This document shows positions 34,112-43,285 of a stretch of 64,000 nucleotides of DNA, piece after piece; positions within the stretch are counted from its first letter, which is position 1; every line of letters starts with the position of its first letter. The position numbers were made by a program, and so were the translations under genes. Source of the DNA: Anoxybacillus tengchongensis (GTDB taxonomy: Bacteria; Bacillota; Bacilli; Bacillales; Anoxybacillaceae); NCBI RefSeq assembly GCF_014201585.1, contig NZ_JACHES010000007.1, positions 21,507 to 85,506 of the forward strand, given 5' to 3'. The notes beneath the pieces were generated by a model that saw only the letters and a program-made list of their open reading frames with translations, did no database searches and was not told the origin of the DNA.

Positions 34112-36077
34112 GTGGAATGAAATGCTTGTTGGGGGAGACCCGCTTCTTGTCGGTTCACAAATTGCGATCGTACTAACTGTCGTTGCGATTGTTGTTGGAT
34201 TAACGTACTTTAAAAAATGGGGTTGGCTATGGCGCGAATGGCTAACGACCGTCGACCATAAAAAGATCGGGATTATGTACATTTTATCTGGTGTACTTAT
34301 GTTTTTCCGCGGTGGAATGGACGGCTTGTTAATGAAGGCGCAAACGGCTCGACCAGAAATGAGCTTTTTAGATGCGCAGCATTACAACGAAATTTTTACA
34401 ACGCATGGCGTGATTATGATTTTGTTTATGGCGATGCCATTTTTGATCGGCTTAATGAACGTTGTTGTCCCTTTGCAAATTGGAGCGCGCGATGTCGCGT
34501 TTCCGCAGTTGAACGCACTTAGTTTTTGGTTATTTTTTAGCGGAGCGATGTTATTTAACATTTCGTTCGTTGTTGGTGGCTCACCAGATGCAGGGTGGAC
34601 ATCGTATTTCCCGCTAGCTGGAAAAGAGTTTAGTCCAGGAATCGGAAACAACTACTATGCGATTGCGTTGCAAATTGCAGGGCTCGGTACGTTAATGACG
34701 GGGATTAACTTTATCGTCACAATTTTAAAAATGCGTGCCCCAGGCATGACATTAATGAAAATGCCGATGTTTACGTGGACGACGTTGATTACGTCCATTA
34801 TCATCGTTGCCGCATTTCCGATTTTCACCGTTGCATTAGCGTTAATGACGTTTGATCGCTTGTACGGAACACATTTCTTTACGCTTTCTTCAGGCGGAAG
34901 CGATATGCTTTGGGCAAACTTGTTCTGGCTTTGGGGCCATCCGGAAGTATATATTGTTATTTTGCCGGCGTTTGGAATTTTCTCTGAAGTCATTGCAACG
35001 TTTTCACGTAAAACGTTGTATGGATATACATCGATGGTCATTTCTATTGTTGGTATTGCATTTTTAAGTATGATCGTATGGGTGCACCATTTTTACACGA
35101 TGGATGCAGGGCCTGCGGTAAACTCATTTTTCTCGATTACAACGATGTTAATTGCCGTTCCGACCGGGGTGAAAATTTTCAACTGGCTGTTTACGATGCG
35201 AAAAGGACGCATTCAATTTACAACTGCGATGTTATGGGCGCTTGCCTTCGTGCCAAACTTTGTCATTGGTGGAGTGACCGGCGTCATGTTGGCGATGGCA
35301 GCAGCAGACTTTCAATACCATAACACGTTATTTTTAGTCGCACACTTCCATTACGTATTAATTCCAGGTGTTGTGTTTGCGGTATTTGCAGGATTGTATT
35401 ATTGGTGGCCAAAAATGTTTGGCTTTATGTTAAATGAAAAGCTTGGAAAATATCATTTTTGGCTATTTACAATCGGATTTAACGTGACGTTTATGCCGAT
35501 GTTTTTCCTTGGCTTAAAAGGAGCCGTTCGTCGCGCTTATACGTATTCAGCAGAATCCGGCTTTGCGCCACTTTTCCTTGTATCTGCGATCGGCTCGATT
35601 ATTTTAGCGATCGGTTTTGCGGTATTTTGTTATAACATTTATTGGAGCTTCCGTTATGCGAAGCGCAATGTGTCCCACGATCCATGGGATGCACGTACGC
35701 TTGAATGGATGACGGCATCGCCAGTACAGTTTTATAACTTTGCGGTCGTGCCAGAAGTGAAACAATTAGATGCGTTTTGGCATATGAAAAAACGTGGGGA
35801 AACGCTCACATTAAAAGAAAGCGACATCAAGAAAATTCATATGCCAAGCAACTCCGGATTGCCGTTTTATATGGCGGTTGTGTTTGGAATTACAGGTTTC
35901 TTCCTCGTCTTTGAAGCACATATCGCGGCAGCTGTTGCGGCAATTGGAATTGTCGTTGGGCTTATTATCCGTTCGTTTGATTACAATGACGGCTATTACG
36001 TAAGCGTCGATGAAATTAAGCAAACCGAACGAACGTGGAGAAATGTAGAAGGGGGGACGGAAAACCATGTCGGCTAA
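34101..36077 (+). CDS. qoxB: Cytochrome aa3 quinol oxidase subunit I
   Basis: A 658-residue catalytic subunit holding low-spin heme a and the heme a3-CuB centre. It has about 14-15 helices. Metal ligands: THGVIMILF (low-spin heme His), WGHPEVYIVILPAFG (CuB His and cross-linked Tyr), VWVHHFYT (CuB His pair), and AHFHYVLIPG (heme a3 and heme a His). The ATG at 34101 follows GGAGGTGA by 6 bases and overlaps qoxA by 11 bases. Confidence 0.96.
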   Translation: MGIKWNEMLVGGDPLLVGSQIAIVLTVVAIVVGLTYFKKWGWLWREWLTTVDHKKIGIMYILSGVLMFFRGGMDGLLMKAQTARPEMSFLDAQHYNEIFTTHGVIMILFMAMPFLIGLMNVVVPLQIGARDVAFPQLNALSFWLFFSGAMLFNISFVVGGSPDAGWTSYFPLAGKEFSPGIGNNYYAIALQIAGLGTLMTGINFIVTILKMRAPGMTLMKMPMFTWTTLITSIIIVAAFPIFTVALALMTFDRLYGTHFFTLSSGGSDMLWANLFWLWGHPEVYIVILPAFGIFSEVIATFSRKTLYGYTSMVISIVGIAFLSMIVWVHHFYTMDAGPAVNSFFSITTMLIAVPTGVKIFNWLFTMRKGRIQFTTAMLWALAFVPNFVIGGVTGVMLAMAAADFQYHNTLFLVAHFHYVLIPGVVFAVFAGLYYWWPKMFGFMLNEKLGKYHFWLFTIGFNVTFMPMFFLGLKGAVRRAYTYSAESGFAPLFLVSAIGSIILAIGFAVFCYNIYWSFRYAKRNVSHDPWDARTLEWMTASPVQFYNFAVVPEVKQLDAFWHMKKRGETLTLKESDIKKIHMPSNSGLPFYMAVVFGITGFFLVFEAHIAAAVAAIGIVVGLIIRSFDYNDGYYVSVDEIKQTERTWRNVEGGTENHVG

Positions 36078-36672
36078 CGTCAATCATTCGCTTCCACTTG
36101 AATATCAAACTGAGCAAAACCGATTAAATATTTTAGGGTTTTGGATTTTTCTTGGAGCAGAAATTGTGCTATTTGCGACGTTGTTTGCCGTCTATGGCGT
36201 GTTAGGTCACCGCTATGCCGGTGGCCCAACGCCAAGCGACATCTTTAAGCTGAATGATGTGCTCATTGAAACGTTATTGTTGTTGACAAGTAGCTTTACA
36301 TGTGGTTTGGCAGTCTTTTTTATGCGACAACGTAATATGAAGCAACTGCTCGTTTGGTTTGTCATTACCCTTTTGTTAGGGGCGGGCTTTTTGTTTATGG
36401 AAATTCGTGAGTTTATTCATTACGTGCATGAAGGGGCAACGATGCAAACGAGCGCGTTTTTATCAAGCTTTTTCGTGTTGCTTGGTACGCACGGTGCGCA
36501 CGTGACGTTCGGGATCATTTGGGCAGTGATGCTTATTATTCAGCTCCTTCAACGCGGTTTGACGCCAGTTACTGCAAGAAAAATGTTTATCATTAGTTTA
36601 TACTGGCATTTCCTTGATGTCGTCTGGATTTTCATTTTCACATTTGTGTATTTAAAAGGGATGGTGGGGTAA
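36067..36672 (+). CDS. qoxC: Cytochrome aa3 quinol oxidase subunit III
   Basis: A 201-residue protein with five transmembrane helices, like the 204-residue B. subtilis QoxC. Typical segments: NILGFWIFLGAEIVLFATLFA, SSFFVLLGTHGAHVTFGIIW and YWHFLDVVWIFIFTFVYL. The subunit supports proton uptake and oxidase stability. It overlaps qoxB by 11 bases, and its TAA is followed directly by the qoxD ATG. Confidence 0.95.
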   Translation: MSANVNHSLPLEYQTEQNRLNILGFWIFLGAEIVLFATLFAVYGVLGHRYAGGPTPSDIFKLNDVLIETLLLLTSSFTCGLAVFFMRQRNMKQLLVWFVITLLLGAGFLFMEIREFIHYVHEGATMQTSAFLSSFFVLLGTHGAHVTFGIIWAVMLIIQLLQRGLTPVTARKMFIISLYWHFLDVVWIFIFTFVYLKGMVG

Positions 36673-36972
36673 ATGGAGCATAAAAGCAAATATCCCGTTA
36701 GCCACGTTGTTGGATTTTTATTTTCGCTCATTTTAACATTCGTTGCAGTATTTGTGGCGTTGAAAATGAACGTATCGTATACAATTGTTATGTGGATTAT
36801 CGGTTCACTGGCCATCATTCAAGCTGGATTGCAACTATTTATGTTTATGCACGTGACAGAAGGAGAAGACGGAAAAACAAACGTCATTAATATGGCTTAT
36901 GCGGTGTTTGTCGCGATCGTCATTGTCGCAGGGTCGATTTGGGTATTAACATCCGGACATGCCGCGCATTAA
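36673..36972 (+). CDS. qoxD: Cytochrome aa3 quinol oxidase subunit IV
   Basis: A 99-residue membrane protein with three helices (VVGFLFSLILTFVAVFVAL; IVMWIIGSLAIIQAGLQLFMFMH; INMAYAVFVAIVIVAGSIWVL), the classic subunit IV layout. It begins at the base after the qoxC stop. Last gene of the operon. Confidence 0.94.
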   Translation: MEHKSKYPVSHVVGFLFSLILTFVAVFVALKMNVSYTIVMWIIGSLAIIQAGLQLFMFMHVTEGEDGKTNVINMAYAVFVAIVIVAGSIWVLTSGHAAH

Positions 36973-36977
36973 CATAA

Positions 36978-37010
36978 AACCCCTCGCTTAACTTTTGCGA
37001 GGGGTTGCTT
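36978..37010. terminator. Bidirectional terminator between qoxD and pstA
   Basis: AACCCCTCGC (36978-36987) pairs perfectly with GCGAGGGGTT (36997-37006), with T-rich sequence on both sides. The pstA stop codon (36988-36990 on the minus strand) lies in the loop. Confidence 0.9.
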
Positions 37011-37899
37011 TTATTTTTGTAATTAGTGTTTGAATCCAAAGTGGGAAGCGAACAGTAAAGCTAATGATTAATACGATGAGAACAAGAATAGCTGCAGATT
37101 TTTGAGCGATTTCTGTTGCATCTGGTACGAGTGCTTCGGATTGTACGTACCATAAGTGAACAGGAAGTGTACCACCTTGCGATAACAAGTTGAAATCCCA
37201 CATAAAGCCAGATGTCGATGTTCCCCCTGCTAAAATAATGATGGCAGATTCACCAAATGCACGACATGCAACGAGGCTAATACCCGTTAAAATTCCGTTT
37301 AGCGCAGCAGGAAGGACAACTTTTAATATTGTTTGCGACTTTGTCGCCCCAAGAGCGAGAGATGCTTCTCGAATGTCTTGCGGCACGGCTTGGATAGCTT
37401 CTTCTGTGACGCGGGCTAGTACGGGTAAATTTAATAAAGCAAGCGTAACTGCAGCACCAATGATCGTCAAGCCAATACCGACATATTCGACAAACAATAC
37501 ATAGCCAAACAAACCGAAAACGATCGAAGGAACAGATGCTAAACTTTCAACAGACGTGCGCACAAATTCTGTAAAACGATTGTTCGGCGCATATTCTGCG
37601 AGAAAAATGCCGGCTCCAATGCCAATAGGCAATGAAAGGATGAGAGATAAAATAAGAACGTAAAAAGAATTGAATAAAAATGGTCCGACACCGCCGCCAG
37701 CTTCTAGTTCGTTCGGTAATGTGAATAAAAAATCAAGCGATAGTTTCGGCAGTCCTTTCCCTAAGATTGTGTATAGCAATCCGATAATTAAAATAAATGT
37801 TGATACTGTAATCATGCCAACGAACATATGAAATAAGCGATTTGTGTAAATGGCGCTTGCGATTGCTTTACGATGACTATGAAACAATGACTCTCTCAT
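36988..37899 (-). CDS. pstA: Phosphate ABC transporter permease PstA
   Basis: A 303-residue inner-membrane permease with six helices. The EAA-type loop that meets the ATPase is EEAIQAVPQDIREASLALGATKSQTI, and PstA-like SLPIGIGAGIFLAEYAPNN and GFMWDFNLLSQGG are present. It imports phosphate with PstS, PstC and PstB. AAGGGAGAG precedes the ATG; pstC ends 4 bases upstream. No pstB or phoU follows: the operon ends here at the shared terminator. Confidence 0.94.
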   Translation of the reverse strand: MRESLFHSHRKAIASAIYTNRLFHMFVGMITVSTFILIIGLLYTILGKGLPKLSLDFLFTLPNELEAGGGVGPFLFNSFYVLILSLILSLPIGIGAGIFLAEYAPNNRFTEFVRTSVESLASVPSIVFGLFGYVLFVEYVGIGLTIIGAAVTLALLNLPVLARVTEEAIQAVPQDIREASLALGATKSQTILKVVLPAALNGILTGISLVACRAFGESAIIILAGGTSTSGFMWDFNLLSQGGTLPVHLWYVQSEALVPDATEIAQKSAAILVLIVLIISFTVRFPLWIQTLITKIKATPRKS

Positions 37900-37903
37900 T
37901 ATG

Positions 37904-38824
37904 TTACTCTCCCTTTGGACGAAGTTGACGAATAATAATAATTAATACAAGAGAAATAAACAACAATAAAAACGCCATCATATATAATGCATAGTTCCAT
38001 GTTGAATCAAATTGAACGTTTGTAATTTGCATCACGATGTTGCTCGTTAACACTGATGTTGGCGTAAGTAGATCCCAGCCGAACTGTGCAGTATTTCCAA
38101 TGACCATCACAACAGCCATCGTTTCACCGATTGCCCGTGTCATACCTAAAATAATTGCCGTTAAAATGCCTGGGCGAGCGGCAGGAAGAACGATACGTGT
38201 AATCACTTGAAGTTTTGTGCTTCCAAGTGCATAGCCTGCTTCGCGCAAATGTTGTGGCACTGCGCAAATGGCGTCATCGCTAATACGAGCAACAGTCGGT
38301 AAAACCATCATCGTTAACACGAGAGCAGCAGCGAAGAAACCATCGCCAACAAGCGTGCCCGTTGTCTCACGAATGAATGGAATTAAGATTGTTAAACCTA
38401 AAAATCCATATACGATGGAAGGAATGCCGACTAGCAAATCTAACATTGGACGCATAATATTTTTTAGCCAATTTGGCGCCATTTCAGCAATAAAAATAGC
38501 AATAGCTAAAGCAATCGGCGTGCACATGATCAACGTTAAAAATGTTAAATATAACGTCCCAGCAATAAAAACAGCTGCCCCATATTTTTCTTCAAACGGC
38601 TCCCACGTAGCGGAAAAAAAGAACTCTTTCCACGAGACGTCTTTAAAGACGAGAAACCCCGTTTGGCTAATAAAAATGACGATCGAAAAAAGAGCAACAC
38701 CTAAAGAGAGCGCACTTACTAAACAAGCGTAGCGAAAGGCGTTATTTTTCATATACTTCATGCGCCATTGTTTTGTTTTCATTTGCTCATGTTGGATGCG
38801 AACATGTTCCGCAGGTAACGCCAT
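37904..38824 (-). CDS. pstC: Phosphate ABC transporter permease PstC
   Basis: A 306-residue permease with six helices. Markers: SATWEPFEEKYGAAVFIAGTLYLTF, GIPSIVYGFLGLTILIPFIRE and the EAA loop DDAICAVPQHLREAGYALGSTKLQV. GAGGAGG lies 8 bases before the ATG. It sits between pstS and pstA and forms the transport channel with PstA. Confidence 0.95.
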   Translation of the reverse strand: MALPAEHVRIQHEQMKTKQWRMKYMKNNAFRYACLVSALSLGVALFSIVIFISQTGFLVFKDVSWKEFFFSATWEPFEEKYGAAVFIAGTLYLTFLTLIMCTPIALAIAIFIAEMAPNWLKNIMRPMLDLLVGIPSIVYGFLGLTILIPFIRETTGTLVGDGFFAAALVLTMMVLPTVARISDDAICAVPQHLREAGYALGSTKLQVITRIVLPAARPGILTAIILGMTRAIGETMAVVMVIGNTAQFGWDLLTPTSVLTSNIVMQITNVQFDSTWNYALYMMAFLLLFISLVLIIIIRQLRPKGE

Positions 38825-38886
38825 ATTGTTTCCTCCTCGTTCATCATATAAAAGACAGCCCCCTCATAAAGGAGGCTGCAAATATG

Positions 38887-39759
38887 TTATTTTTTCATTG
38901 CTGTAATTGGGATGAATTTTAATTTTTTCAACGAACCTTGTTGGAACTTTTTGCTTTGGATAAAGTCGATAAATGCTTTATTTGCTCCAGTAGCAGGACC
39001 TTTTGTTAGCAAGTAGCCATAGCCCCAAACAGGATATTTTCCGTTCATGACGTTTGTTACTGTTGCCTCTACACCGTTGTATGAGACGGCTTTAATGTTT
39101 CCTTTAATGTACGCAAGGTCTGTATAACCAATTGCGTTTGGTGTAGTTTCCACCGCTTTAATCATGTTTCCGTTTGAAGATACTTCTTTATAGTTTTCTC
39201 CTTGTGTCATAAATGAAGAGCCTTTTAATGCTTTCAATTGATAGTTTACACGCGTTCCTGAACCGTGTGCGCGGTTGACGACAATAATTGGTTCATCTTT
39301 TCCGCCAACTTCTTTCCAGTTTTTAATTTTTCCTGCAAAAATATCTTGTAATTGTTTCGTTGTTAAATTTTTTACAGGATTATCTTTATGAACGATCGTT
39401 GCAAATGGAATAACCGCAATCGGGTAGGCGTTTAAACCTTGAAATGCACTAAAGCCAGGTACAGGTTTCGTTGCATCCCAGTCACAAGCACCGATTGTTG
39501 CTGAACCTTTTGAAACAGATTGTGGTCCAACGATAGATGATGTACCGGATACAGAGATTGCTACTTTTGGATTTGCCTTTTTAAATTCTTTCGCTGCTTG
39601 TTGGGTTAGTGGAAGCAATGCTGATGAGCCAGCAACGACAATTTTACCCGTTTGTTGAGCAGCTTCTGTTTTTTCTGTTACTGTAAGCGAAGAGCCGAAT
39701 AATAAGCTAGAAGATAATGCGACAAGAGAGAACTTTTTAATAAAAGATTTTAAATTCAT
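38887..39759 (-). CDS. pstS: Phosphate-binding protein PstS
   Basis: A 290-residue extracellular binding protein. ATG at 39759 is 6 bases after AGAGGTG; the GTG at 39768 overlaps that site. The phosphate site is visible: GSSALLPLTQQAAKEF, SGTSSIVGPQ, and NRAHGSGTRVNYQ. The signal peptide (VALSSSLLFGSSLTVTEKTEAAQQ) has no lipobox Cys and ends in an Ala-x-Ala-like site. So, unlike B. subtilis PstS, it seems not to be lipid anchored and may be held on the wall or by a partner. Confidence 0.94.
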   Translation of the reverse strand: MNLKSFIKKFSLVALSSSLLFGSSLTVTEKTEAAQQTGKIVVAGSSALLPLTQQAAKEFKKANPKVAISVSGTSSIVGPQSVSKGSATIGACDWDATKPVPGFSAFQGLNAYPIAVIPFATIVHKDNPVKNLTTKQLQDIFAGKIKNWKEVGGKDEPIIVVNRAHGSGTRVNYQLKALKGSSFMTQGENYKEVSSNGNMIKAVETTPNAIGYTDLAYIKGNIKAVSYNGVEATVTNVMNGKYPVWGYGYLLTKGPATGANKAFIDFIQSKKFQQGSLKKLKFIPITAMKK

Positions 39760-39780
39760 GATTTTCACCTCTTACAAAAT

Positions 39781-41511
39781 TTATTTTGTAATATCAATTA
39801 ATCGATTGTTTATGATAACAGCAATTTTTTCTCCTTCATCTGTTGGAATAGTTACAGCGATGTCATTACTGAATGGAGAAGGAGAAATAGATGTTATTGT
39901 TGTTTTTGTATTAAAAATGCGTGTCCATTGTGCTTGTGGTGCTGTAGCACGATAAATGGAATAAGATCCGTTTTTCTCTTCTACTAACACAAATACGATA
40001 TTTCCTTTTGTTGCAACGTAAGTAATGTTCATGTTTGTTGCCATGCTTTGTTCTGTGCCAGCAACAATGGCTTTTAATACAGGAAGCGTGCTTTCATCGT
40101 CTGGATTAGCACTTAAATAAACAATCGTATCGCCAGCAAAGGACGAGAATGTTTTATTATTTGTATCTGTTGTTACAGCTGTTATTTTTTTATCCGCCGT
40201 TGTTAAATCAACAACATATAATTGTGGTTCTGTGCCCGTTGTGTCGATTGTATCAATTTCTGTTTTCGAGTCATCTGTATAGTTTGCCTTTGCTTCTTTT
40301 GCGGCTGTGTATATAATTTTTTTTCCGTCAGCCGATAGACGAAGGTCAGATTTGTATTTCACTTTATCGTTAACGATTTCTGTTATCGCACCTGTTTGAA
40401 CATTTATAGAAGCGATAATATCACTACTACTTCCTTTAAAGAAGTAAATGAGCGAACCATCTGGTGACCATGTCAGTTCTACTTTTATATCATCATCTGT
40501 ACCGACAGGCATCGTTTTCTTTGTTGCTAGGTCGACAATGAATAATTGACCGTTATCGTCTACGTATGCACCTTTTTTCTTATCTGGTGATAACGCAAGA
40601 TCTCCACTTGCGATTGTTGCGATGACTTTGCGAGATGGAACATGTACAATGTTTGACACAGGTTCATCGTTTTCGTTTGTGACGATCATGTATTCGTTGC
40701 TTAACCATTGAGGATTAAAGTTTGTTCCTTTTAAAAATCCGTTTGTCGCGATAAATAACGGACTTCCATGCTCGATTTCGCCACCTAATTTTGTTAAGAC
40801 ACCGTGCAAGTCAGCGTAGAAGTTTCCATTTACTTTGACTACGGATGAACCTTGTTGATGAAGAAGAAGAGTAGCTTTTTTACTTTTTCCGCTTAATGTG
40901 ATAGATTTTGTTTTTCCATCGACATTCATTGCGACCCCGAACGCTTTTGCGATATCAGAGAGAGAATAAAGTGTTTTTTGTCCCATCGCTATAGCATTTA
41001 ACTGAGTCGGTTGTCCATCAACTGCAACGGTTACTTTTTTTGTTTGTACATTTCCGTTTGTCGAAAGAAGAATAGGGCTAGCATTTGTTTGTAACTGTCC
41101 TCCGAACGCTTGAACGATCGTCACAGCTGGGACGTATAAGACGTTGTTTACCGTTTTAGGTGCTACGTTCATCGTTACTTTTTTACCATTAATGACGGCA
41201 ACTTTGTCATTCGCTTTTACTTGAACAACTGTTCCTTTTTTCGTTAGCTTGTACATTTTTGTTTTTTTGTCGTGGGAATATGTAGCCCCGAGTAATTTGG
41301 CGATTTCAGGAGTAGCTACAATCCAGTTTCCACCAGAAACGGTCGTCGCAGAAATAGAAACTACCGTCCCGTTTACACTCCAGTTTGTTTTTTGGATAGT
41401 TTGTTTTTGGACAGCCTTTGCTTCTGCTTTCCATTCGGTCGCGGGAATAAGCGGAGAAGCGAGGACAGCTGATGCGATCAGCGTATGTGCGAGCACTTTC
41501 TTCACGGACAT
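39781..41511 (-). CDS. Secreted protein with copper-amine-oxidase-N-like and TolB-like domains
   Basis: A 576-residue exported protein, ATG preceded by AGGAGGG. The signal peptide (KKVLAHTLIASAVLASPLIPA) is followed by two to three copper-amine-oxidase N-terminal-like repeats (VNGKKVTMNVAPKTVNNVLYVPAVTIVQAFGG-type; ALYSLSDIAKAFG-like). From about residue 270 there is a beta-propeller with TolB/WD40-like blades (LALSPDKKKGAYVDDNGQLFIVDLATKK; ELTWSPDGSLIYFFKG; LRLSADGKKIIYTA). These domains bind wall or protein partners. It is the first gene of the transcript leading into pstS (21 bases apart) and is preceded by a Pho box, so a role in phosphate starvation is inferred. Confidence 0.8.
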   Translation of the reverse strand: MSVKKVLAHTLIASAVLASPLIPATEWKAEAKAVQKQTIQKTNWSVNGTVVSISATTVSGGNWIVATPEIAKLLGATYSHDKKTKMYKLTKKGTVVQVKANDKVAVINGKKVTMNVAPKTVNNVLYVPAVTIVQAFGGQLQTNASPILLSTNGNVQTKKVTVAVDGQPTQLNAIAMGQKTLYSLSDIAKAFGVAMNVDGKTKSITLSGKSKKATLLLHQQGSSVVKVNGNFYADLHGVLTKLGGEIEHGSPLFIATNGFLKGTNFNPQWLSNEYMIVTNENDEPVSNIVHVPSRKVIATIASGDLALSPDKKKGAYVDDNGQLFIVDLATKKTMPVGTDDDIKVELTWSPDGSLIYFFKGSSSDIIASINVQTGAITEIVNDKVKYKSDLRLSADGKKIIYTAAKEAKANYTDDSKTEIDTIDTTGTEPQLYVVDLTTADKKITAVTTDTNNKTFSSFAGDTIVYLSANPDDESTLPVLKAIVAGTEQSMATNMNITYVATKGNIVFVLVEEKNGSYSIYRATAPQAQWTRIFNTKTTITSISPSPFSNDIAVTIPTDEGEKIAVIINNRLIDITK

Positions 41512-41547
41512 TTTTTTCCCTCCTAGGTTTGTATATCAACAACGCCT

Positions 41548-41599
41548 ATTATAGAAGGGCAATGTTAACCTTGTTTAATATTTTTGTAGACTTTGTAAA
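41548..41599 (-). promoter_or_regulatory. Pho box and promoter of the TolB-like/pst operon
   Basis: On the minus strand TTTACA, TCTACA, ATTAAA and TTAACA occur at 41599, 41590, 41579 and 41568. The last three have exact 11-base spacing, the arrangement of PhoP-binding TT(A/T/C)ACA repeats in bacilli. TATAAT at 41553-41548 follows 9 bases later. This implies PhoP-activated expression under phosphate limitation. Confidence 0.7.
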
Positions 41600-41710
41600 T
41601 ACAATGTTTGATTTTTTAGAAATTTATATTAATGAATTGTAAAGAAATGTATGTCTCGTAATTTATCACATTCTTGTTATAATGAAAAAGAATAGGGAGG
41701 AGGGATGGGT

Positions 41711-43219
41711 ATGCGTATATATGATGAAACATTAAAAAAGTTGTTTATCAATTATACGATTGGTTCGATTTTAGCCGTTGTCGGCGTTGGGAGCACGCTA
41801 ATGGTAATGGCGCTGAACATTCGGCAAGTAGACTTACTCATGTTGTTGCTTATTCAATTTTTTTCTTTTTGTATTATGTTGTTTATCGAATATCGTGCCT
41901 TTCAAAAAGATATTTACCCAATTCGTCTCGTTTTTTCTGAAACGAAAGTAACAGAAGAACAGTTTTATTGGGCGCTGGTTCAAGCAAAAAGATTTCCGCT
42001 ACTTACAGTCAAGCGGATTGCGCTCCCACATTTTTTAGGACTTTCGATTCCAGCTGTTGCGATGACACTTTCACTTATTTTTATCGATGTGCTGCACATT
42101 CCGTATATGTATGTTGTTTATGCTTTATTTGGTGCATTGCTTATTGCGATGCTTCATGCGATGATTGAGTTTTTTTTAACGTTGCGCACGATGCGTCCGC
42201 TTATTCATGAGATGATGCAAATAGGGCGAATGCACGGATTTCATGAAGCGATCCGAGCGACAAACGTCGTATATGTGCCGATGAAAGTAAAAATTGGGTT
42301 AAGTGTGTTATTTATCGGCATTTTCCCGGTTTTATTATTTGTGTTAGCGACTGAAGTGAAATGGTTTGCTGAAGGGAAAAACACGTTCTCAGGTTATTGG
42401 ACGTGGACGATTGTCGTATTAGTCATCTCCATTTTGTTCTCTTTATTTGCGGCCCGTGTCTTGTCTGAAGATGTGGAACGAAGCATTGAAGATTTGCTTC
42501 AATACATGAGTCGCGTACAAAAAAAAGAATACGAATTGATGTGCGATAATGTTTATATTGATGAATTTTCCGAGCTCACAAACGGCTTTAACCATATGGT
42601 CGATGCGATCGTTGAACGAGATGAGAAAAATAAGCAGTTATTAAATAGTTTTATTTCAGTTATGACAACCGCGCTTGATGCGCGCGATGAATATACAGCT
42701 GGTCATTCGCAGCGCGTTGCCGTATATGCTGTAGAAATTGGTAAACGGTTAGGGATGACAGTTGAGCAACTTACGCGTTTATATCGTTCTGCTATTTTGC
42801 ATGATATCGGAAAAATCGGTATCCCTGATCATATCTTATTGAAAGACGGAAAGTTGACTGATGACGAATTTGCATGGATTAAAAAACATCCGATACTTGG
42901 TGAAAATATTATTCGCCAAGTACAGCCGATTGAAGAAGTACAAGATTTACTCCCAGGTATTCGGTCGCATCATGAACGAATAGACGGAAAAGGGTATCCA
43001 GATGGTTTAAGAGGGGAGGACATTCCACTATTTGGACGCATTATTGCGGTGGCAGATGCGTTTGATGCGATGACATCTGACCGTCCATACCGAAAAGGGA
43101 TGAACGTAGAAAAAGCGATTTCGATTTTGTTAGAAGGTCGAGGAACGCAATGGGATGCCCAAATGGTCGATTGTTTTATCGCATTTTTACAAGAGAGAGA
43201 ACAAGAAAAAGTGAGTTAG
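41711..43219 (+). CDS. Membrane HD-GYP domain phosphodiesterase-like protein
   Basis: About 502 residues. ATG at 41711 is 7 bases after AGGAGG (the ATG at 41705 touches that site). About six membrane helices occupy residues 1-250, then a HAMP-like linker (ARVLSEDVERSIEDLLQYMSRV). The HD-GYP domain spans residues 310-490, with AGHSQRVA, SAILHDIGKIGIP, HHERIDGKGYPDGL and ADAFDAMTSDRPYR. HD-GYP enzymes degrade cyclic di-GMP; the extracellular signal is unknown. TATAAT at 41677 may be its promoter. Confidence 0.9.
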   Translation: MRIYDETLKKLFINYTIGSILAVVGVGSTLMVMALNIRQVDLLMLLLIQFFSFCIMLFIEYRAFQKDIYPIRLVFSETKVTEEQFYWALVQAKRFPLLTVKRIALPHFLGLSIPAVAMTLSLIFIDVLHIPYMYVVYALFGALLIAMLHAMIEFFLTLRTMRPLIHEMMQIGRMHGFHEAIRATNVVYVPMKVKIGLSVLFIGIFPVLLFVLATEVKWFAEGKNTFSGYWTWTIVVLVISILFSLFAARVLSEDVERSIEDLLQYMSRVQKKEYELMCDNVYIDEFSELTNGFNHMVDAIVERDEKNKQLLNSFISVMTTALDARDEYTAGHSQRVAVYAVEIGKRLGMTVEQLTRLYRSAILHDIGKIGIPDHILLKDGKLTDDEFAWIKKHPILGENIIRQVQPIEEVQDLLPGIRSHHERIDGKGYPDGLRGEDIPLFGRIIAVADAFDAMTSDRPYRKGMNVEKAISILLEGRGTQWDAQMVDCFIAFLQEREQEKVS

Positions 43220-43247
43220 ATGCCTGTATGATGGCATCTATTTTTGT
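43217..43247 (+). terminator. Terminator after the HD-GYP gene
   Basis: Stem TAGATGCC (43217-43224) / GGCATCTA (43233-43240), 8-base loop, then TTTTTG. The stop codon is in the left arm. Confidence 0.8.
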
Positions 43248-43285
43248 TTGTAGGTGATATACTAAAAGAAAAAGGATGTGAGATT

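Noticed and set aside
33131..36972. Cytochrome c oxidase (cta) operon
   Set aside because: Subunit II lacks the CuA ligands and any cytochrome c domain; gene sizes and order fit qoxABCD.
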